Assembly (NCBI RefSeq): GCF_011682055.1
Contig: NZ_JAAQOM010000004.1
Location: 72,653-136,652 of the forward strand
DNA from: Telluria antibiotica
Lineage (GTDB): Bacteria > Pseudomonadota > Gammaproteobacteria > Burkholderiales > Burkholderiaceae_D
Direction: 5' to 3'
DNA: 64,000 nucleotides
Under the pieces are notes generated by a model. The model saw only the letters and a program-made list of their open reading frames with translations. It was not told the origin of the DNA and did no database searches. Of this stretch, positions 53,588-62,381 are shown piece by piece (position 1 is the first letter of the stretch; the number at the start of each line of letters is the position of its first letter). The translations under genes and the position numbers were made by a program.

Positions 53588-54172
53588 ATGGAACCGAACG
53601 AGATTCTCGACGACGTGCCGCCTTCGGGCGACAACAAGCTCGATCGCAAGGTCGCGCTGACGGTGGCGCTGCTGGCGTCGTTCATGGGCGTCTGCAAGAT
53701 CAAGGACGACAACATCGTGCAGGCGATGCAGCAGGCGCAGGCCGACAAGATCGACCACTGGTCCTTCTACCAGGCGCGCAACCTGCGCCAGGAACAGGCG
53801 CATACGACCCTGCTGCAGCTGCGCCTCGCCGCGGCGTCGCGCCCTGCGAACGAACAGCCTGGCTACGCCACCGCGATCGCCGAGCTGGAAAAACTGGAGC
53901 ACGACCAGGCGCAGAAGAAGGGCGACGTGCTGGCGCAGGCGAAGCAGGACCAGGCGACGTACGACGCGCTGAACTACCGCGACGACCAGTTCGACCTGTC
54001 CGACGCGGCGCTGGCGCTCGCGCTGTCGCTGCTGGCGGTGACCACGCTCACGCGCCAGCGCTGGCTGTATCTCGCGGCGCTGGTGCCGACGGCGCTGGGC
54101 GTGTTTTACGGCGTGGCAGGGTTGTTCGGGTTGCCGTTTCATCCGAGCTGGTTGACCGGATTACTTTCGTAA
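53588..54172 (+). CDS. DUF4337-family membrane protein
   Basis: A 194-residue protein with one membrane helix near residues 25-40 (KVALTVALLASFMGVCKIKDD), a long charged coiled-coil middle (QAQADKIDHWSFYQARNLRQ; TAIAELEKLEHDQAQKKGD) and two further helices at the C-terminus. The pattern fits DUF4337 (no known function). It starts 1 bp after the ATPase stop, so it is likely made together with the transporter and could be an accessory subunit; that is an inference from position. Confidence 0.75.
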   Translation: MEPNEILDDVPPSGDNKLDRKVALTVALLASFMGVCKIKDDNIVQAMQQAQADKIDHWSFYQARNLRQEQAHTTLLQLRLAAASRPANEQPGYATAIAELEKLEHDQAQKKGDVLAQAKQDQATYDALNYRDDQFDLSDAALALALSLLAVTTLTRQRWLYLAALVPTALGVFYGVAGLFGLPFHPSWLTGLLS

Positions 54173-54184
54173 GTCGTTACAACC

Positions 54185-54264
54185 GCAGGGTGGGCACCCC
54201 TGTGCCCACGCGTAACGCCAACATATCGCAAACGTCCGCGTGGGCACGGGGTGCCCACCCTACG
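54185..54264. repeat. REP-1 inverted pair between DUF4337 and rph genes
   Basis: Two 28-bp copies (54185-54212 and 54237-54264) in opposite orientation between the converging ends of the DUF4337 gene and rph. It marks the right end of the accessory stretch. Confidence 0.85.
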
Positions 54265-54301
54265 ATCGGCGCAGGTAACCGTACGTCGCACGCCGCGTAC
54301 G

Positions 54302-55036
54302 TTACGCCACCAGGCCCAGCGCCTGCTTCTGCAGGCCCACCAACTCCTGGATACCCTGCTCCGCCAGGTCGAGCAACCGATCCATCCCGTCCCGATCGAA
54401 CGCCTCGCCTTCCGCCGTACCCTGCACTTCGACGAAGTGCCCGGCCTCCGTCATGACCACGTTCATGTCCGTATCGCAGCCGGAATCCTCGATGTAATCC
54501 AGGTCCAGCACCGGCACGCCGCCCACGACGCCGACCGAGATCGCGGCCACGAAATGCTTCACCGGCACGGCCGGCACGAGCCCCGCCGTCACGAGCTTCG
54601 AAAACGCGTCGTAGGCCGCGACCATCGCGCCCGTGATCGACGCCGTGCGCGTGCCGCCGTCGGCCTGGATCACGTCGCAGTCGAGGTGCAGCGTGCGTTC
54701 GCCGAACGCTTCCAGGTCGAACGCGGCGCGCAGCGAACGGCCGATCAGGCGCTGGATTTCCTGCGTGCGGCCCGACTGCTTGCCGCGTGCCGCCTCGCGA
54801 TCCATGCGCGTGTGCGTGGAGCGCGGCAGCATGCCGTATTCCGCCGTCAGCCAGCCCTGCCCTTTTCCCTTCAGGAAGCCGGGCACTTTTTCCTCGATGC
54901 TGGCGGTGCAGATCACCTTCGTGTCGCCGCATTCGATCAGCACGGAGCCTTCCGCGTGCTTCGTGTACTGGCGGGTGATGCGGATGGCGCGCAACTGGTC
55001 GACGGCGCGGCCGCTGTGGCGGATCGGTTGAATCAT
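54302..55036 (-). CDS. rph: Ribonuclease PH
   Basis: A 244-residue phosphorolytic exoribonuclease that trims tRNA 3' ends. [52 protein letters not shown] and [20 protein letters not shown] are family motifs. The ATG at 55036 is used; the very long frame through the PP2C gene is a shadow. It lies 26 bp downstream of the phosphatase gene on the same strand. Confidence 0.95.
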   Translation of the reverse strand: MIQPIRHSGRAVDQLRAIRITRQYTKHAEGSVLIECGDTKVICTASIEEKVPGFLKGKGQGWLTAEYGMLPRSTHTRMDREAARGKQSGRTQEIQRLIGRSLRAAFDLEAFGERTLHLDCDVIQADGGTRTASITGAMVAAYDAFSKLVTAGLVPAVPVKHFVAAISVGVVGGVPVLDLDYIEDSGCDTDMNVVMTEAGHFVEVQGTAEGEAFDRDGMDRLLDLAEQGIQELVGLQKQALGLVA

Positions 55037-55062
55037 GAATCTCCTTGGTGGTGAGTGTGTGA

Positions 55063-55995
55063 CTACTTGAGGACCTGCGACGACTTCTCGATCGCGTCGC
55101 GGATCTCGGCGATCGCCTTTTCGATGTCGTCTTCGTCGAACGGGTCGTCCGGCCCGGGGGCGGCGGCAGCCGGCGCATCGATGCGGCTCGTGACTTCGCC
55201 GTCCGGCACCATCTGCGTCGACACGACGCTCGGATCGGCGGCGCTGGCCGGCGTGCCCGCGCCCTGCCACTGGATCGCGAGCGCGGTCGTGTTGTCGCCG
55301 CGGCTGCCGGCGATGGCGGTCGCCGTCGCGACCATCTCCGGAATGGCCTGCACGATGCTCGTCGCGGCCAGGCGCTGCGCGATCTGCTCGTCGGGCAGCA
55401 TGGACCACAGGCCATCGGAGCACAGCAGCAGCACGTCGCCCGGCTCCAGGCTCGCGCCGCGCGCCACCTCGACCTTCGGCGGCGTCGACGCACCGAGGCA
55501 GTTGTACAGCTTGTTGCGGTCCGGGTGCGTGGCGCGCTCGCTCGCATCGGCCTGGCCTTTCGCGATCAGGTATTCGATGTGCGAGTGGTCGCGCGTGCGC
55601 CCGACGACCTGGCCGCGGCGCAGCCAGTACAGGCGCGAATCGCCGCAGTGGGCCCAGACGGCGGCGTTGTGCTGCACGAGGCAGGCGACGATCGTCGTGC
55701 GCGGACTGTCCGGCATCGCGTGGTCGCGCGTGTACTGCAGGATGTCGGCGTGGGCCTGCTGCAGGGCTTCCTCGAGGAAGCGCTCGGGCTTGCGCACGTA
55801 CGGCGTGGCCTGCGCCTTGAAGCGCGTGGCGATGCTCTGGAGCGCAATCGTGGCCGCGATCTCGCCGCGCAGGTGGCCGCCCATGCCGTCCGCCAGCACG
55901 AGCAGGAGCGCCTCGCGCGTGTACAGATAGCCCATGCGATCCTGGTTGATCTTGCGGCCGCCGATATGGCTTTGCTGGTAGACGGAAAATTGCAT
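55063..55995 (-). CDS. PP2C-family serine/threonine protein phosphatase
   Basis: A 310-residue Stp1-like metal-dependent phosphatase: [52 protein letters not shown] and [10 protein letters not shown] carry the metal-binding Asp residues. After about residue 245 an acidic Pro/Ala-rich tail of 65 residues ([16 protein letters not shown]) is added. It lies 8 bp after the kinase gene on the same strand: a matched kinase/phosphatase pair acting on shared protein substrates is likely. The ATG at 55995 is preferred. Confidence 0.92.
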   Translation of the reverse strand: MQFSVYQQSHIGGRKINQDRMGYLYTREALLLVLADGMGGHLRGEIAATIALQSIATRFKAQATPYVRKPERFLEEALQQAHADILQYTRDHAMPDSPRTTIVACLVQHNAAVWAHCGDSRLYWLRRGQVVGRTRDHSHIEYLIAKGQADASERATHPDRNKLYNCLGASTPPKVEVARGASLEPGDVLLLCSDGLWSMLPDEQIAQRLAATSIVQAIPEMVATATAIAGSRGDNTTALAIQWQGAGTPASAADPSVVSTQMVPDGEVTSRIDAPAAAAPGPDDPFDEDDIEKAIAEIRDAIEKSSQVLK

Positions 55996-56003
55996 GGCTG
56001 TCC

Positions 56004-56996
56004 TCAGGCGCGTCCACGGCCGAAGCCGATGCGTTCGACGAAGCCACGCCAGCCCGATGCCGGCGCCTCCGCCACGGGGTCCTGCGCGTCGCCGGCTGCG
56101 GCAGGTGCCGCGGACAGGCCCGCCTGCAGCGCCTTCTGCACGGCGAACACGCTCTGCGGCCGTGCCAGCGGGTCGAGGGCGAGGCACGCCTTCACCATCG
56201 CCACGAGCCCGGGCGTGTACGCGCCGTCGAGCTGCGCGAATTGCTGCTCCATCGTGTCCGCCGCGCGGCGCTGGTCGGCCGGTTGCGGCGGTGCGCCCGC
56301 CATGCAGGCGAACATGGAGGCGCCGATGCTGTAGATGTCCGTCCACGGCCCGAGCGCGCTGCCTTTCGCGTACAGCTCGGGCGCCGCGAAGCCGGGCGTG
56401 TACATGGGCGCCAGCGTGGGCGCGTCCGTCTGGATGGTCTGGCGCGCCGCGCCGAAGTCGAGCAGCATGGGCGAGCCGTCCGTGCGCAGGTAGATGTTGG
56501 CAGGCTTCAGGTCGAGGTGCAGCAGCTTGTTCGCGTGGACTTCGCGCAGGCCCGCGCAGACGCCGTTGAAGACCTGCCGGGTGAACGGCTCGCCCGCGCG
56601 GCTGCCTTTCGCGACGAGGCGCGCCGCGTATTCCTGCAGCGAGTGCCCGGATTCGTAGGCCATCACCATATAGACCGTGTCGTTAGCACGGAAGAAATTT
56701 AACACACGTACGACGTTCGGATGGACGATGCGCGCCAGTGCGCGCCCCTCCTCGAAAAAACACTTCAAGCCGATCCGGAAAATGGGCAGGTTCGCCTTCG
56801 GAATCACGGGTGCCAGCTCGCCCGGCGGGCGCAGCGCGAGGGCGCTGGGCAGGTACTCCTTGATCGCGACGGCATTGCCGTCGCCGTCATATGCCAGATA
56901 AACAATACTGAACCCGCCGGACGCAATTTTCTTTACAATGCGATATCCGCCAATTTCCAGCCCGTCGGGCAGGGGAGCATTATTCTGGGCAGCCAT
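56004..56996 (-). CDS. Soluble serine/threonine protein kinase
   Basis: A 330-residue Hanks-type kinase: Gly loop [11 protein letters not shown], Lys in AVAIKEYL, catalytic loop [17 protein letters not shown] and [10 protein letters not shown]. The usual Arg before the catalytic Asp is Leu (HLD, not HRD), which marks it as a non-RD kinase, generally less dependent on activation-loop phosphorylation. No membrane segment or sensor domain; a short Ala-rich tail follows the kinase core. It is the first gene of the kinase-PP2C-rph unit and is divergent from yicC. Confidence 0.92.
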   Translation of the reverse strand: MAAQNNAPLPDGLEIGGYRIVKKIASGGFSIVYLAYDGDGNAVAIKEYLPSALALRPPGELAPVIPKANLPIFRIGLKCFFEEGRALARIVHPNVVRVLNFFRANDTVYMVMAYESGHSLQEYAARLVAKGSRAGEPFTRQVFNGVCAGLREVHANKLLHLDLKPANIYLRTDGSPMLLDFGAARQTIQTDAPTLAPMYTPGFAAPELYAKGSALGPWTDIYSIGASMFACMAGAPPQPADQRRAADTMEQQFAQLDGAYTPGLVAMVKACLALDPLARPQSVFAVQKALQAGLSAAPAAAGDAQDPVAEAPASGWRGFVERIGFGRGRA

Positions 56997-57147
56997 TTGG
57001 GAAAGTATTCCTTGCTAAACACGGCGATTGTGTGGATAAATCACCGCTTTGTAAAGAATAAGGGAATCTCGCAAAACCACAGCGCGCGGCGCCATCCGCA
57101 CCGCGCCGCGTCGGGGGCCTTGCAGATTCCGGAAATCGGGGACTCCA

Positions 57148-58050
57148 TTGAGCATTTCTAGCATGACAGGTTATGCGGTCGCCACAAGCGAAGGCGCTGC
57201 CGGCACGCTGACGATCGAGATCAAGAGCGTCAATTCGCGCTTCCTCGACCTGCAGTTCCGCATCAACGACGATTTGCGCGCGCTTGAACCGGACCTGCGC
57301 TCCGCCATCATGGCCGCCATCACCCGCGGCAAGGTCGAGGTCAGGCTGTCGTTCGGCCGCAAGGCCACGACCGGCTCCCAGGCCCTGAACCATACCCTCC
57401 TCGCCGACCTCGCGCGGCTGCAGGGCGAAGTCACGCGCCACTTCGTGTCCGCGCCGCTGATGACGGTGGCGGAGCTGCTGCGCTGGCCGGGCGTGATCGA
57501 GGAAGCGCAGATCGGCCAGGAATCGCTGCAGGCCGACGTCGCCGCGCTCGCCGCGAAAACGATTGCCGCCTTCGTCGACAGCCGCAAGCGCGAAGGCGCG
57601 GCGCTGGAAGCGATGCTGGTCTCGCGCATCGAGGCCATGGAAGCCATCGTCAAGCGCATCACCCCGTTGATCCCGCAAGTCATCGCCCAGTTCCAGCAAA
57701 AGGCCATCGAGCGCATGCAGGACGCGCTGGGCCTGGCCGGGCACGGCAATCCGCAAGTCCTCACGCGCCAGGAAGTGTTCGAACGGATCCGCCAGGAAGT
57801 CACGCTGTACGGCATCCGCATCGACGTCTCGGAAGAATTGTCGCGCCTGACGGCGCACCTGAACGAGACCCGCCACATCCTCAAAAAGGGCGGCCAGGTC
57901 GGCAAACGCCTCGACTTCATGATGCAGGAACTGAACCGCGAAGCGAATACGCTGGGCGCCAAGGCCTCGGTCAAGGAGCTGGCCGATGCGTCGATGGAGC
58001 TCAAGCTGCTCATTGAGCAGATGCGCGAACAGGTACAGAATCTCGAATAA
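57148..58050 (+). CDS. yicC: YicC/YloC-family endoribonuclease
   Basis: A 300-residue protein: SSMTGYAVAT at the N-terminus, SVNSRFLDLQFRI, RGKVEVRLSF and a C-terminal DUF1732 domain with GKRLDFMMQELNREANTLGAK. YicC of E. coli is an endoribonuclease that helps degrade the small RNA RyhB. The TTG start at 57148 keeps the family-typical residues in front of SMTGY; an ATG at 57163 is possible. Divergent from the kinase gene and upstream of gmk, as in many Proteobacteria. Confidence 0.92.
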   Translation: MSISSMTGYAVATSEGAAGTLTIEIKSVNSRFLDLQFRINDDLRALEPDLRSAIMAAITRGKVEVRLSFGRKATTGSQALNHTLLADLARLQGEVTRHFVSAPLMTVAELLRWPGVIEEAQIGQESLQADVAALAAKTIAAFVDSRKREGAALEAMLVSRIEAMEAIVKRITPLIPQVIAQFQQKAIERMQDALGLAGHGNPQVLTRQEVFERIRQEVTLYGIRIDVSEELSRLTAHLNETRHILKKGGQVGKRLDFMMQELNREANTLGAKASVKELADASMELKLLIEQMREQVQNLE

Positions 58051-58081
58051 GCGCGAGCACGCCGCGGGCGTGCATGCGTCA

Positions 58082-58144
58082 CGCGTGGGCACGGGGTGTC
58101 CACCCTACCGCGATTTCGTAGGGTGGGCACCCCGTGCCCACGCG
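58082..58144. repeat. REP-1 inverted pair between yicC and gmk
   Basis: Copies at 58082-58108 and 58118-58144 face each other with a 9-bp spacer, the tightest pair in the window. The first has GTGTCCACC for GTGCCCACC. Confidence 0.85.
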
Positions 58145-58185
58145 GATTTGAACATCATGATTTACACGTAATAAAGGAACCCACC

Positions 58186-58830
58186 ATGCTCACCTCCGCT
58201 TTCTCCGGCAGCCTGTTCGTCGTCGCCGCCCCGTCCGGCGCCGGCAAGTCGACCCTGGTCAATGCGCTGCTGGCACAGGAACCGGGCATCAAGCTGTCGA
58301 TCTCGACCACGACGCGTCCGCCGCGCCCGGGCGAACAGGACGGCCGCGAATACCACTTCACGACCGCCGAGGATTTCGTCGCCCGCGCCGACCGCGGCGA
58401 ATTCCTGGAATGGGCCGAGGTGCATGGCAATTACTACGGCACGAGCCGCCTGACGGTCGAACAGGAAATGAAGACGGGCACCGACATCCTGCTGGAAATC
58501 GACTGGCAGGGCGCGCGCCAGGTGAAAAAACAGTTCCCGGACGCGGCCGGCATTTTCATTTTGCCGCCGTCGATCGCGGCATTGGAAGAGCGCCTGCACA
58601 AGCGCGGCACCGACGAGCCGCACATCATCACGCGACGCCTGCTAGCTGCGGGGGGCGAGATCGCTCACGCTCCCGAGTTCGAGTATGCTATCATCAACGA
58701 AGAGTTCAACGTCGCCCTGTCCGAGCTGCAGGCGATTGTCAAAGCGACACGTTCGCGCTTCGCCCAACAGGCCGCTCGCAACGCCTCGCTGTTTGCCCAA
58801 CTGGGAATCCACGTTCAACAGCAGTCCTGA
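58186..58830 (+). CDS. gmk: Guanylate kinase
   Basis: A 214-residue P-loop kinase making GDP from GMP, important for the guanine pool that feeds (p)ppGpp. [14 protein letters not shown] is Walker [22 protein letters not shown] the GMP-binding loop, and [11 protein letters not shown] and [11 protein letters not shown] the lid region. Length normal; the ATG at 58186 is chosen rather than the in-frame extension into the REP pair. Upstream of rpoZ and spoT in the conserved gmk-rpoZ-spoT order. Confidence 0.96.
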   Translation: MLTSAFSGSLFVVAAPSGAGKSTLVNALLAQEPGIKLSISTTTRPPRPGEQDGREYHFTTAEDFVARADRGEFLEWAEVHGNYYGTSRLTVEQEMKTGTDILLEIDWQGARQVKKQFPDAAGIFILPPSIAALEERLHKRGTDEPHIITRRLLAAGGEIAHAPEFEYAIINEEFNVALSELQAIVKATRSRFAQQAARNASLFAQLGIHVQQQS

Positions 58831-58865
58831 CCGTCCCGCTACGGCTCGTAATTATTTGATCAGTC

Positions 58866-58904
58866 GGGGTCAGAGCCCAACCGAGAAATTCGGGCTCTGA
58901 CCCC
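58866..58904. repeat. REP-2 palindrome between gmk and rpoZ
   Basis: GGGGTCAGAGCCC and GGGCTCTGACCCC, 13-bp perfect arms with a 13-bp loop, 35 bp after gmk and 29 bp before rpoZ. This GGGGTCAGAGCCC sequence is a known type of dispersed repeat in betaproteobacteria. The hairpin could end part of the gmk transcript. Confidence 0.8.
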
Positions 58905-58933
58905 GAATATGTAAACTTCCCGGAGTATTGAAT

Positions 58934-59137
58934 ATGGCCCGCATCACCATCGAAGATTGCCTGAAAAACATCCCGAACCGTTTTCAGCTGACCCTGGCCG
59001 CTACGTACCGCGCGCGCCAACTGCTGCAAGGCCACACCCCGAAAGTCGAAGCCAAGGACAAGCCGACCGTCGTCGCGCTGCGTGAAATCGCAGCTGGCAA
59101 AGTCGGTCTGGAAATGCTGAAAAAAGTCCCGATGTAA
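58934..59137 (+). CDS. rpoZ: RNA polymerase omega subunit
   Basis: A 67-residue protein, [20 protein letters not shown], with [10 protein letters not shown] and [13 protein letters not shown], matching the omega subunit that aids assembly of beta-prime and takes part in ppGpp binding. The ATG at 58934 gives the usual start; a TTG six bases earlier adds two residues only. It is flanked on both sides by REP-2 palindromes and precedes spoT. Confidence 0.95.
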   Translation: MARITIEDCLKNIPNRFQLTLAATYRARQLLQGHTPKVEAKDKPTVVALREIAAGKVGLEMLKKVPM

Positions 59138-59163
59138 GTCGGGCGGTGCCAGAGTACGTTCTT

Positions 59164-59202
59164 GGGGTCGGAGCCCGAATTTATCGGGTGGGCTCCGACC
59201 CC
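59164..59202. repeat. REP-2 palindrome between rpoZ and spoT
   Basis: GGGGTCGGAGCCC and GGGCTCCGACCCC, 13-bp perfect arms with a 13-bp loop. Compared with the copy before rpoZ, the A at arm position 7 is G and the opposite T is C: a compensated change that keeps the stem. Confidence 0.8.
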
Positions 59203-59264
59203 AACTGATCCCAGCCCGTGATTCTGTTATGCTGTTTCCATACTGCGGCTGATTGTCTTTACGT

Positions 59265-61517
59265 ATGAGCTTATCCTCACCGGATTCCGTCCACTCGGGC
59301 ACCAACAACAACAACAAGGCGAGCCGGCCCGGCCGGCCCGCCAACAAACCGCAGGAAGCCGAACCGGCCCCCGCTCCGGGCGTCGCGTCGATCACCCATC
59401 TGGCCACCAAGCTGGCCGAATACCTCACTCCCGTCGAACTCAAGCGCGTCAAGGAAGCCTACCGCTTCTCGGACGAGATGCACCTCGGCCAGGTCCGCAA
59501 GTCGGGCGAGCCGTACATTTCGCACCCGATCGCCGTCGCCGAGATCTGCGCCGACTGGAAGCTGGACGCGCAGGCCATCATGGCCGCGCTGCTGCACGAT
59601 GTGATCGAGGACCAGGACGTCAAGAAGGAAGAGCTGCTCGAGCGCTTCGGGCCGCAGGTCGCCGACCTCGTCGACGGCCTGTCGAAGCTGGAGAAGATCG
59701 AGTTCCAGAGCGTCGTCGAAGCGCAGGCTGAGAACTTCCGCAAGATGCTCCTGGCGATGGCGTCCGACGTGCGCGTCATCCTGATCAAGCTGGCCGACCG
59801 CCTGCACAATATGCGCACGCTGGGCGTGATGGCCCCGGCCAAGAAACGCCGCATCGCAAGCGAGACGATGGAAGTCTACGTCCCGATCGCGCACCGCCTC
59901 GGCCTGAACGACATCTACCGCGAACTGCAGGACCTGTCGTTCTCGCACCTGTATCCGCTGCGCTACCGCACGCTGTCGAAGGCGATCAAGTCGGCGCGCG
60001 GCAACCGCCGCGAAGTGGTCAAGAAGATCCTCGACGCGGTCAAGACCCAGCTGGCCACGGCCGGCCTGCCCGCCGAAGTCTACGGCCGCGAAAAGACCCT
60101 GTTCGGCATCTACAAGAAGATGCGCAGCAAGCACCTGTCGTTCTCGCAAGTGCTGGACGTGTACGGCTTCCGCGTCGTCGTCGACACCGTGCCGAACTGT
60201 TACGTGGCGCTCGGCTCGCTGCATGCGCTGTATAAGCCCATGCCCGGCAAGTTCAAGGACTACATCGCGATCCGCAAGATCAACGGCTACCAGTCGCTGC
60301 ACACCACCCTGATCGGCCCGTACGGCACCCCGGTCGAATTCCAGATCCGCACGCAGGACATGCACCGCACGGCGGAGTCCGGCGTGGCCGCGCACTGGTT
60401 GTACAAGACGGGCGACCAGAACATGACGGACCTGCAGCAGCGCACGCACGCGTGGCTGCAGTCGCTGCTCGACATCCAGCAGCAGACGGGCGATTCCGCC
60501 GAATTCCTCGAGCACGTGAAGGTCGACCTGTTCCCCGACTCCGTCTACGTGTTCACGCCGAAGTCGAAGATCATCGCCCTGCCGCGCGGGGCGACGCCGC
60601 TCGACTTCGCCTACAGCATCCACACGGGCATCGGCGACCACACGGTGGCCGTCAAGATCAACCACGAGCCCGCTTCGCTGCGCACGGAACTGCGCAACGG
60701 CGACATCGTCGAGATCGAGACCGACCCCGACTCGCGCCCCAGCCCCACGTGGCTGAGCTTCGTCCGCACGGGCAAGGCGCGCTCGGCGATCCGCCACCAC
60801 CTGCGCACCATCAACCTGAACGAATCCGTCGAGCTGGGCCAGGAACTATTGAGCCAGGCGCTCGGACAGTTGGGCATCAAGCCCGAGCTGGCCCCGTCGA
60901 CCATCGACCGGCTGCTGGCCGAATCGTCCGCGAAGTCGATGGACGAGGTGTATGCCGACATCGGCATCGGCAAGCGCATGCCCGCCCTCGTGGCGCGGCA
61001 CATCGTGAGCCTGCTGGGCGGCGACGTCGCCTCCGTGCCGGCCCAGCCGAGCAATGGCAGCGAGCTCGACCCCGTGACGATCTACGGCAGCGAAGGCGTT
61101 GCGGTCCAGCTGGCGCCGTGCTGCCTGCCGATCCCGGGCGACCACATCATCGGCCAGCTGCGCCGCGACCAGGGGCTCGTCGTGCACACGGCCGACTGCT
61201 CGCAAGCGAACCGCCTGCGCCTGAAGGAACCGGACCGCTGGATTCCGGCCCAGTGGGGCACGGAACTGAACCGCCGCTTCGACTGCCGCATCCGCCTCCT
61301 GATCAACAACGAAAAAGGCATCCTGGCGCGCGTTGCCGCCGAGATCGGCGAATCGGACGCGAACATCACCTACGTCGGCATGGACGAGGACGACGAACAC
61401 ATGATGACCCAGCTGCGCTTCACGATCCAGGTCAAGGATCGCGTGCACCTGGCGCACCTGATCCGCAACCTGCGCCGTGTCGCCGGCGTCAACCGCGTCG
61501 AGCGCGAACGGGCGTAA
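59265..61517 (+). CDS. spoT: Bifunctional (p)ppGpp synthetase/hydrolase SpoT (RelA/SpoT family)
   Basis: A 750-residue stringent-response enzyme. After an Asn/Pro-rich start come the HD hydrolase (ISHPIAVAEI, ALLHDVIEDQ, LIKLADRLHNM), the synthetase domain (GREKTLFGIYKKM, DVYGFRVVVD, KINGYQSLHTTLIG), TGS (VFTPKSKIIALPRGATPLDF), and C-terminal ACT domain. The HDxxED hydrolase motif is intact, so it can both make and break down the alarmone. The ATG at 59265 is used; a TTG at 59253 is possible. A stem-loop follows the stop. Confidence 0.95.
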   Translation: MSLSSPDSVHSGTNNNNKASRPGRPANKPQEAEPAPAPGVASITHLATKLAEYLTPVELKRVKEAYRFSDEMHLGQVRKSGEPYISHPIAVAEICADWKLDAQAIMAALLHDVIEDQDVKKEELLERFGPQVADLVDGLSKLEKIEFQSVVEAQAENFRKMLLAMASDVRVILIKLADRLHNMRTLGVMAPAKKRRIASETMEVYVPIAHRLGLNDIYRELQDLSFSHLYPLRYRTLSKAIKSARGNRREVVKKILDAVKTQLATAGLPAEVYGREKTLFGIYKKMRSKHLSFSQVLDVYGFRVVVDTVPNCYVALGSLHALYKPMPGKFKDYIAIRKINGYQSLHTTLIGPYGTPVEFQIRTQDMHRTAESGVAAHWLYKTGDQNMTDLQQRTHAWLQSLLDIQQQTGDSAEFLEHVKVDLFPDSVYVFTPKSKIIALPRGATPLDFAYSIHTGIGDHTVAVKINHEPASLRTELRNGDIVEIETDPDSRPSPTWLSFVRTGKARSAIRHHLRTINLNESVELGQELLSQALGQLGIKPELAPSTIDRLLAESSAKSMDEVYADIGIGKRMPALVARHIVSLLGGDVASVPAQPSNGSELDPVTIYGSEGVAVQLAPCCLPIPGDHIIGQLRRDQGLVVHTADCSQANRLRLKEPDRWIPAQWGTELNRRFDCRIRLLINNEKGILARVAAEIGESDANITYVGMDEDDEHMMTQLRFTIQVKDRVHLAHLIRNLRRVAGVNRVERERA

Positions 61518-61527
61518 GCGCGACGGT

Positions 61528-61557
61528 GCGTGATTGATGCCGTGTCATCAATCACGC
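61528..61557. terminator. Stem-loop between spoT and the SUMF1-like gene
   Basis: GCGTGATTGAT and ATCAATCACGC form a perfect 11-bp stem with an 8-nt loop, 10 bp after the spoT stop. There is no T-run; it may stop or protect transcripts from both converging sides. Confidence 0.55.
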
Positions 61558-61587
61558 GCTCACCATTCCCACCGCGACGCCTCCTCT

Positions 61588-62325
61588 TCACAGCGCCAGC
61601 GTGCACCGGAACCCGACGTAGGCCAGCTCCGCCTGCGGCCGTTCATCGACGACCGTGAAGACACCGGCCCCATCCCGCGACGACCAGCTCCCGCCGCGCG
61701 CCAGCGCCCTGCCCCACCAGCTGCGTCCGGCATGCGGCCACCAGCCGAGCCCCTGCTGCATCGATGCACCCGGCGCCGTCGCCAGCGTCGGCGAACCGGG
61801 CGCGAAACAGCGCGCGACGACACCCTCCGCATCGCCCTGCACGTCATCGAATACCCAGCTGAACGCGTTGCCCGCGACGTCGTGGATGCGCTCGCCGTTC
61901 GACAGCGCATGCCAGCGCCGTTCCAGCGGTTCGGCCGGCACGACGCAGGCCGGCTGGGCCGCGTCGACGCTGCCCAGGTGCAGGCCCTGGAACATCCGCC
62001 CCACTCCGACGGCGCCGCCGCTCCAGTTGGCGGCCTGGCCCGCGAGATCGTGCGCGATGGCCAGCGCCTGCAGTTCCGTCAGCAGCCCGTACCCCGCGCG
62101 CGCGCACGCTGCGCGCGCGGCGTGGTAGCCGATGTGCACCCACGGCGGCGCCGTTGCACTCAACACGACGTCGCCGTCGGGCCCGCGCGCCGCGAGCCAG
62201 CGTGACGCCGCGAAGGCGGGCACGGTGACGCCGCAGGGCAGCGTCGTGGCCGGCACGGCGACGAAGCCGGGCGGCAGGGAGCACGCGACCGCCACGACGG
62301 CCACGTCCGCGTCGAGATTCCCCAT
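61588..62325 (-). CDS. SUMF1/FGE-fold protein, probably non-catalytic
   Basis: A 245-residue protein with the formylglycine-generating-enzyme/C-type-lectin-like fold: YHAARAACARAGYGLLTEL, HDVAGNAFSWVFDD (in place of GNVWEWV) and RGGSWSSRDG... YVGFRCTL. The CRxAxR segment between GGSW and GFR and the active-site Cys pair of true FGE are not present, so sulfatase activation or EgtB-type chemistry is unlikely. A binding or structural role is more plausible. It is the last gene in a minus-strand group with the 118-residue unknown and the carbamoyltransferase. Confidence 0.7.
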   Translation of the reverse strand: MGNLDADVAVVAVACSLPPGFVAVPATTLPCGVTVPAFAASRWLAARGPDGDVVLSATAPPWVHIGYHAARAACARAGYGLLTELQALAIAHDLAGQAANWSGGAVGVGRMFQGLHLGSVDAAQPACVVPAEPLERRWHALSNGERIHDVAGNAFSWVFDDVQGDAEGVVARCFAPGSPTLATAPGASMQQGLGWWPHAGRSWWGRALARGGSWSSRDGAGVFTVVDERPQAELAYVGFRCTLAL

Positions 62326-62381
62326 GCCGGCCTCACTCGGAAGGAATCAAACGGCAGCGATGTCCGGCACTCATGGCGCAC

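Noticed and set aside
58866..59202. Invertible segment carrying rpoZ, flanked by inverted repeats
   Set aside because: Each repeat is its own palindrome of a dispersed family, the two differ in sequence, and no recombinase gene is near; inversion of an RNA polymerase subunit gene is not plausible.
61588..62325. Active formylglycine-generating enzyme, EgtB, or DGR variable protein
   Set aside because: Key cysteines and the CRxAxR segment are missing, and no reverse transcriptase or template repeat is seen in the window.
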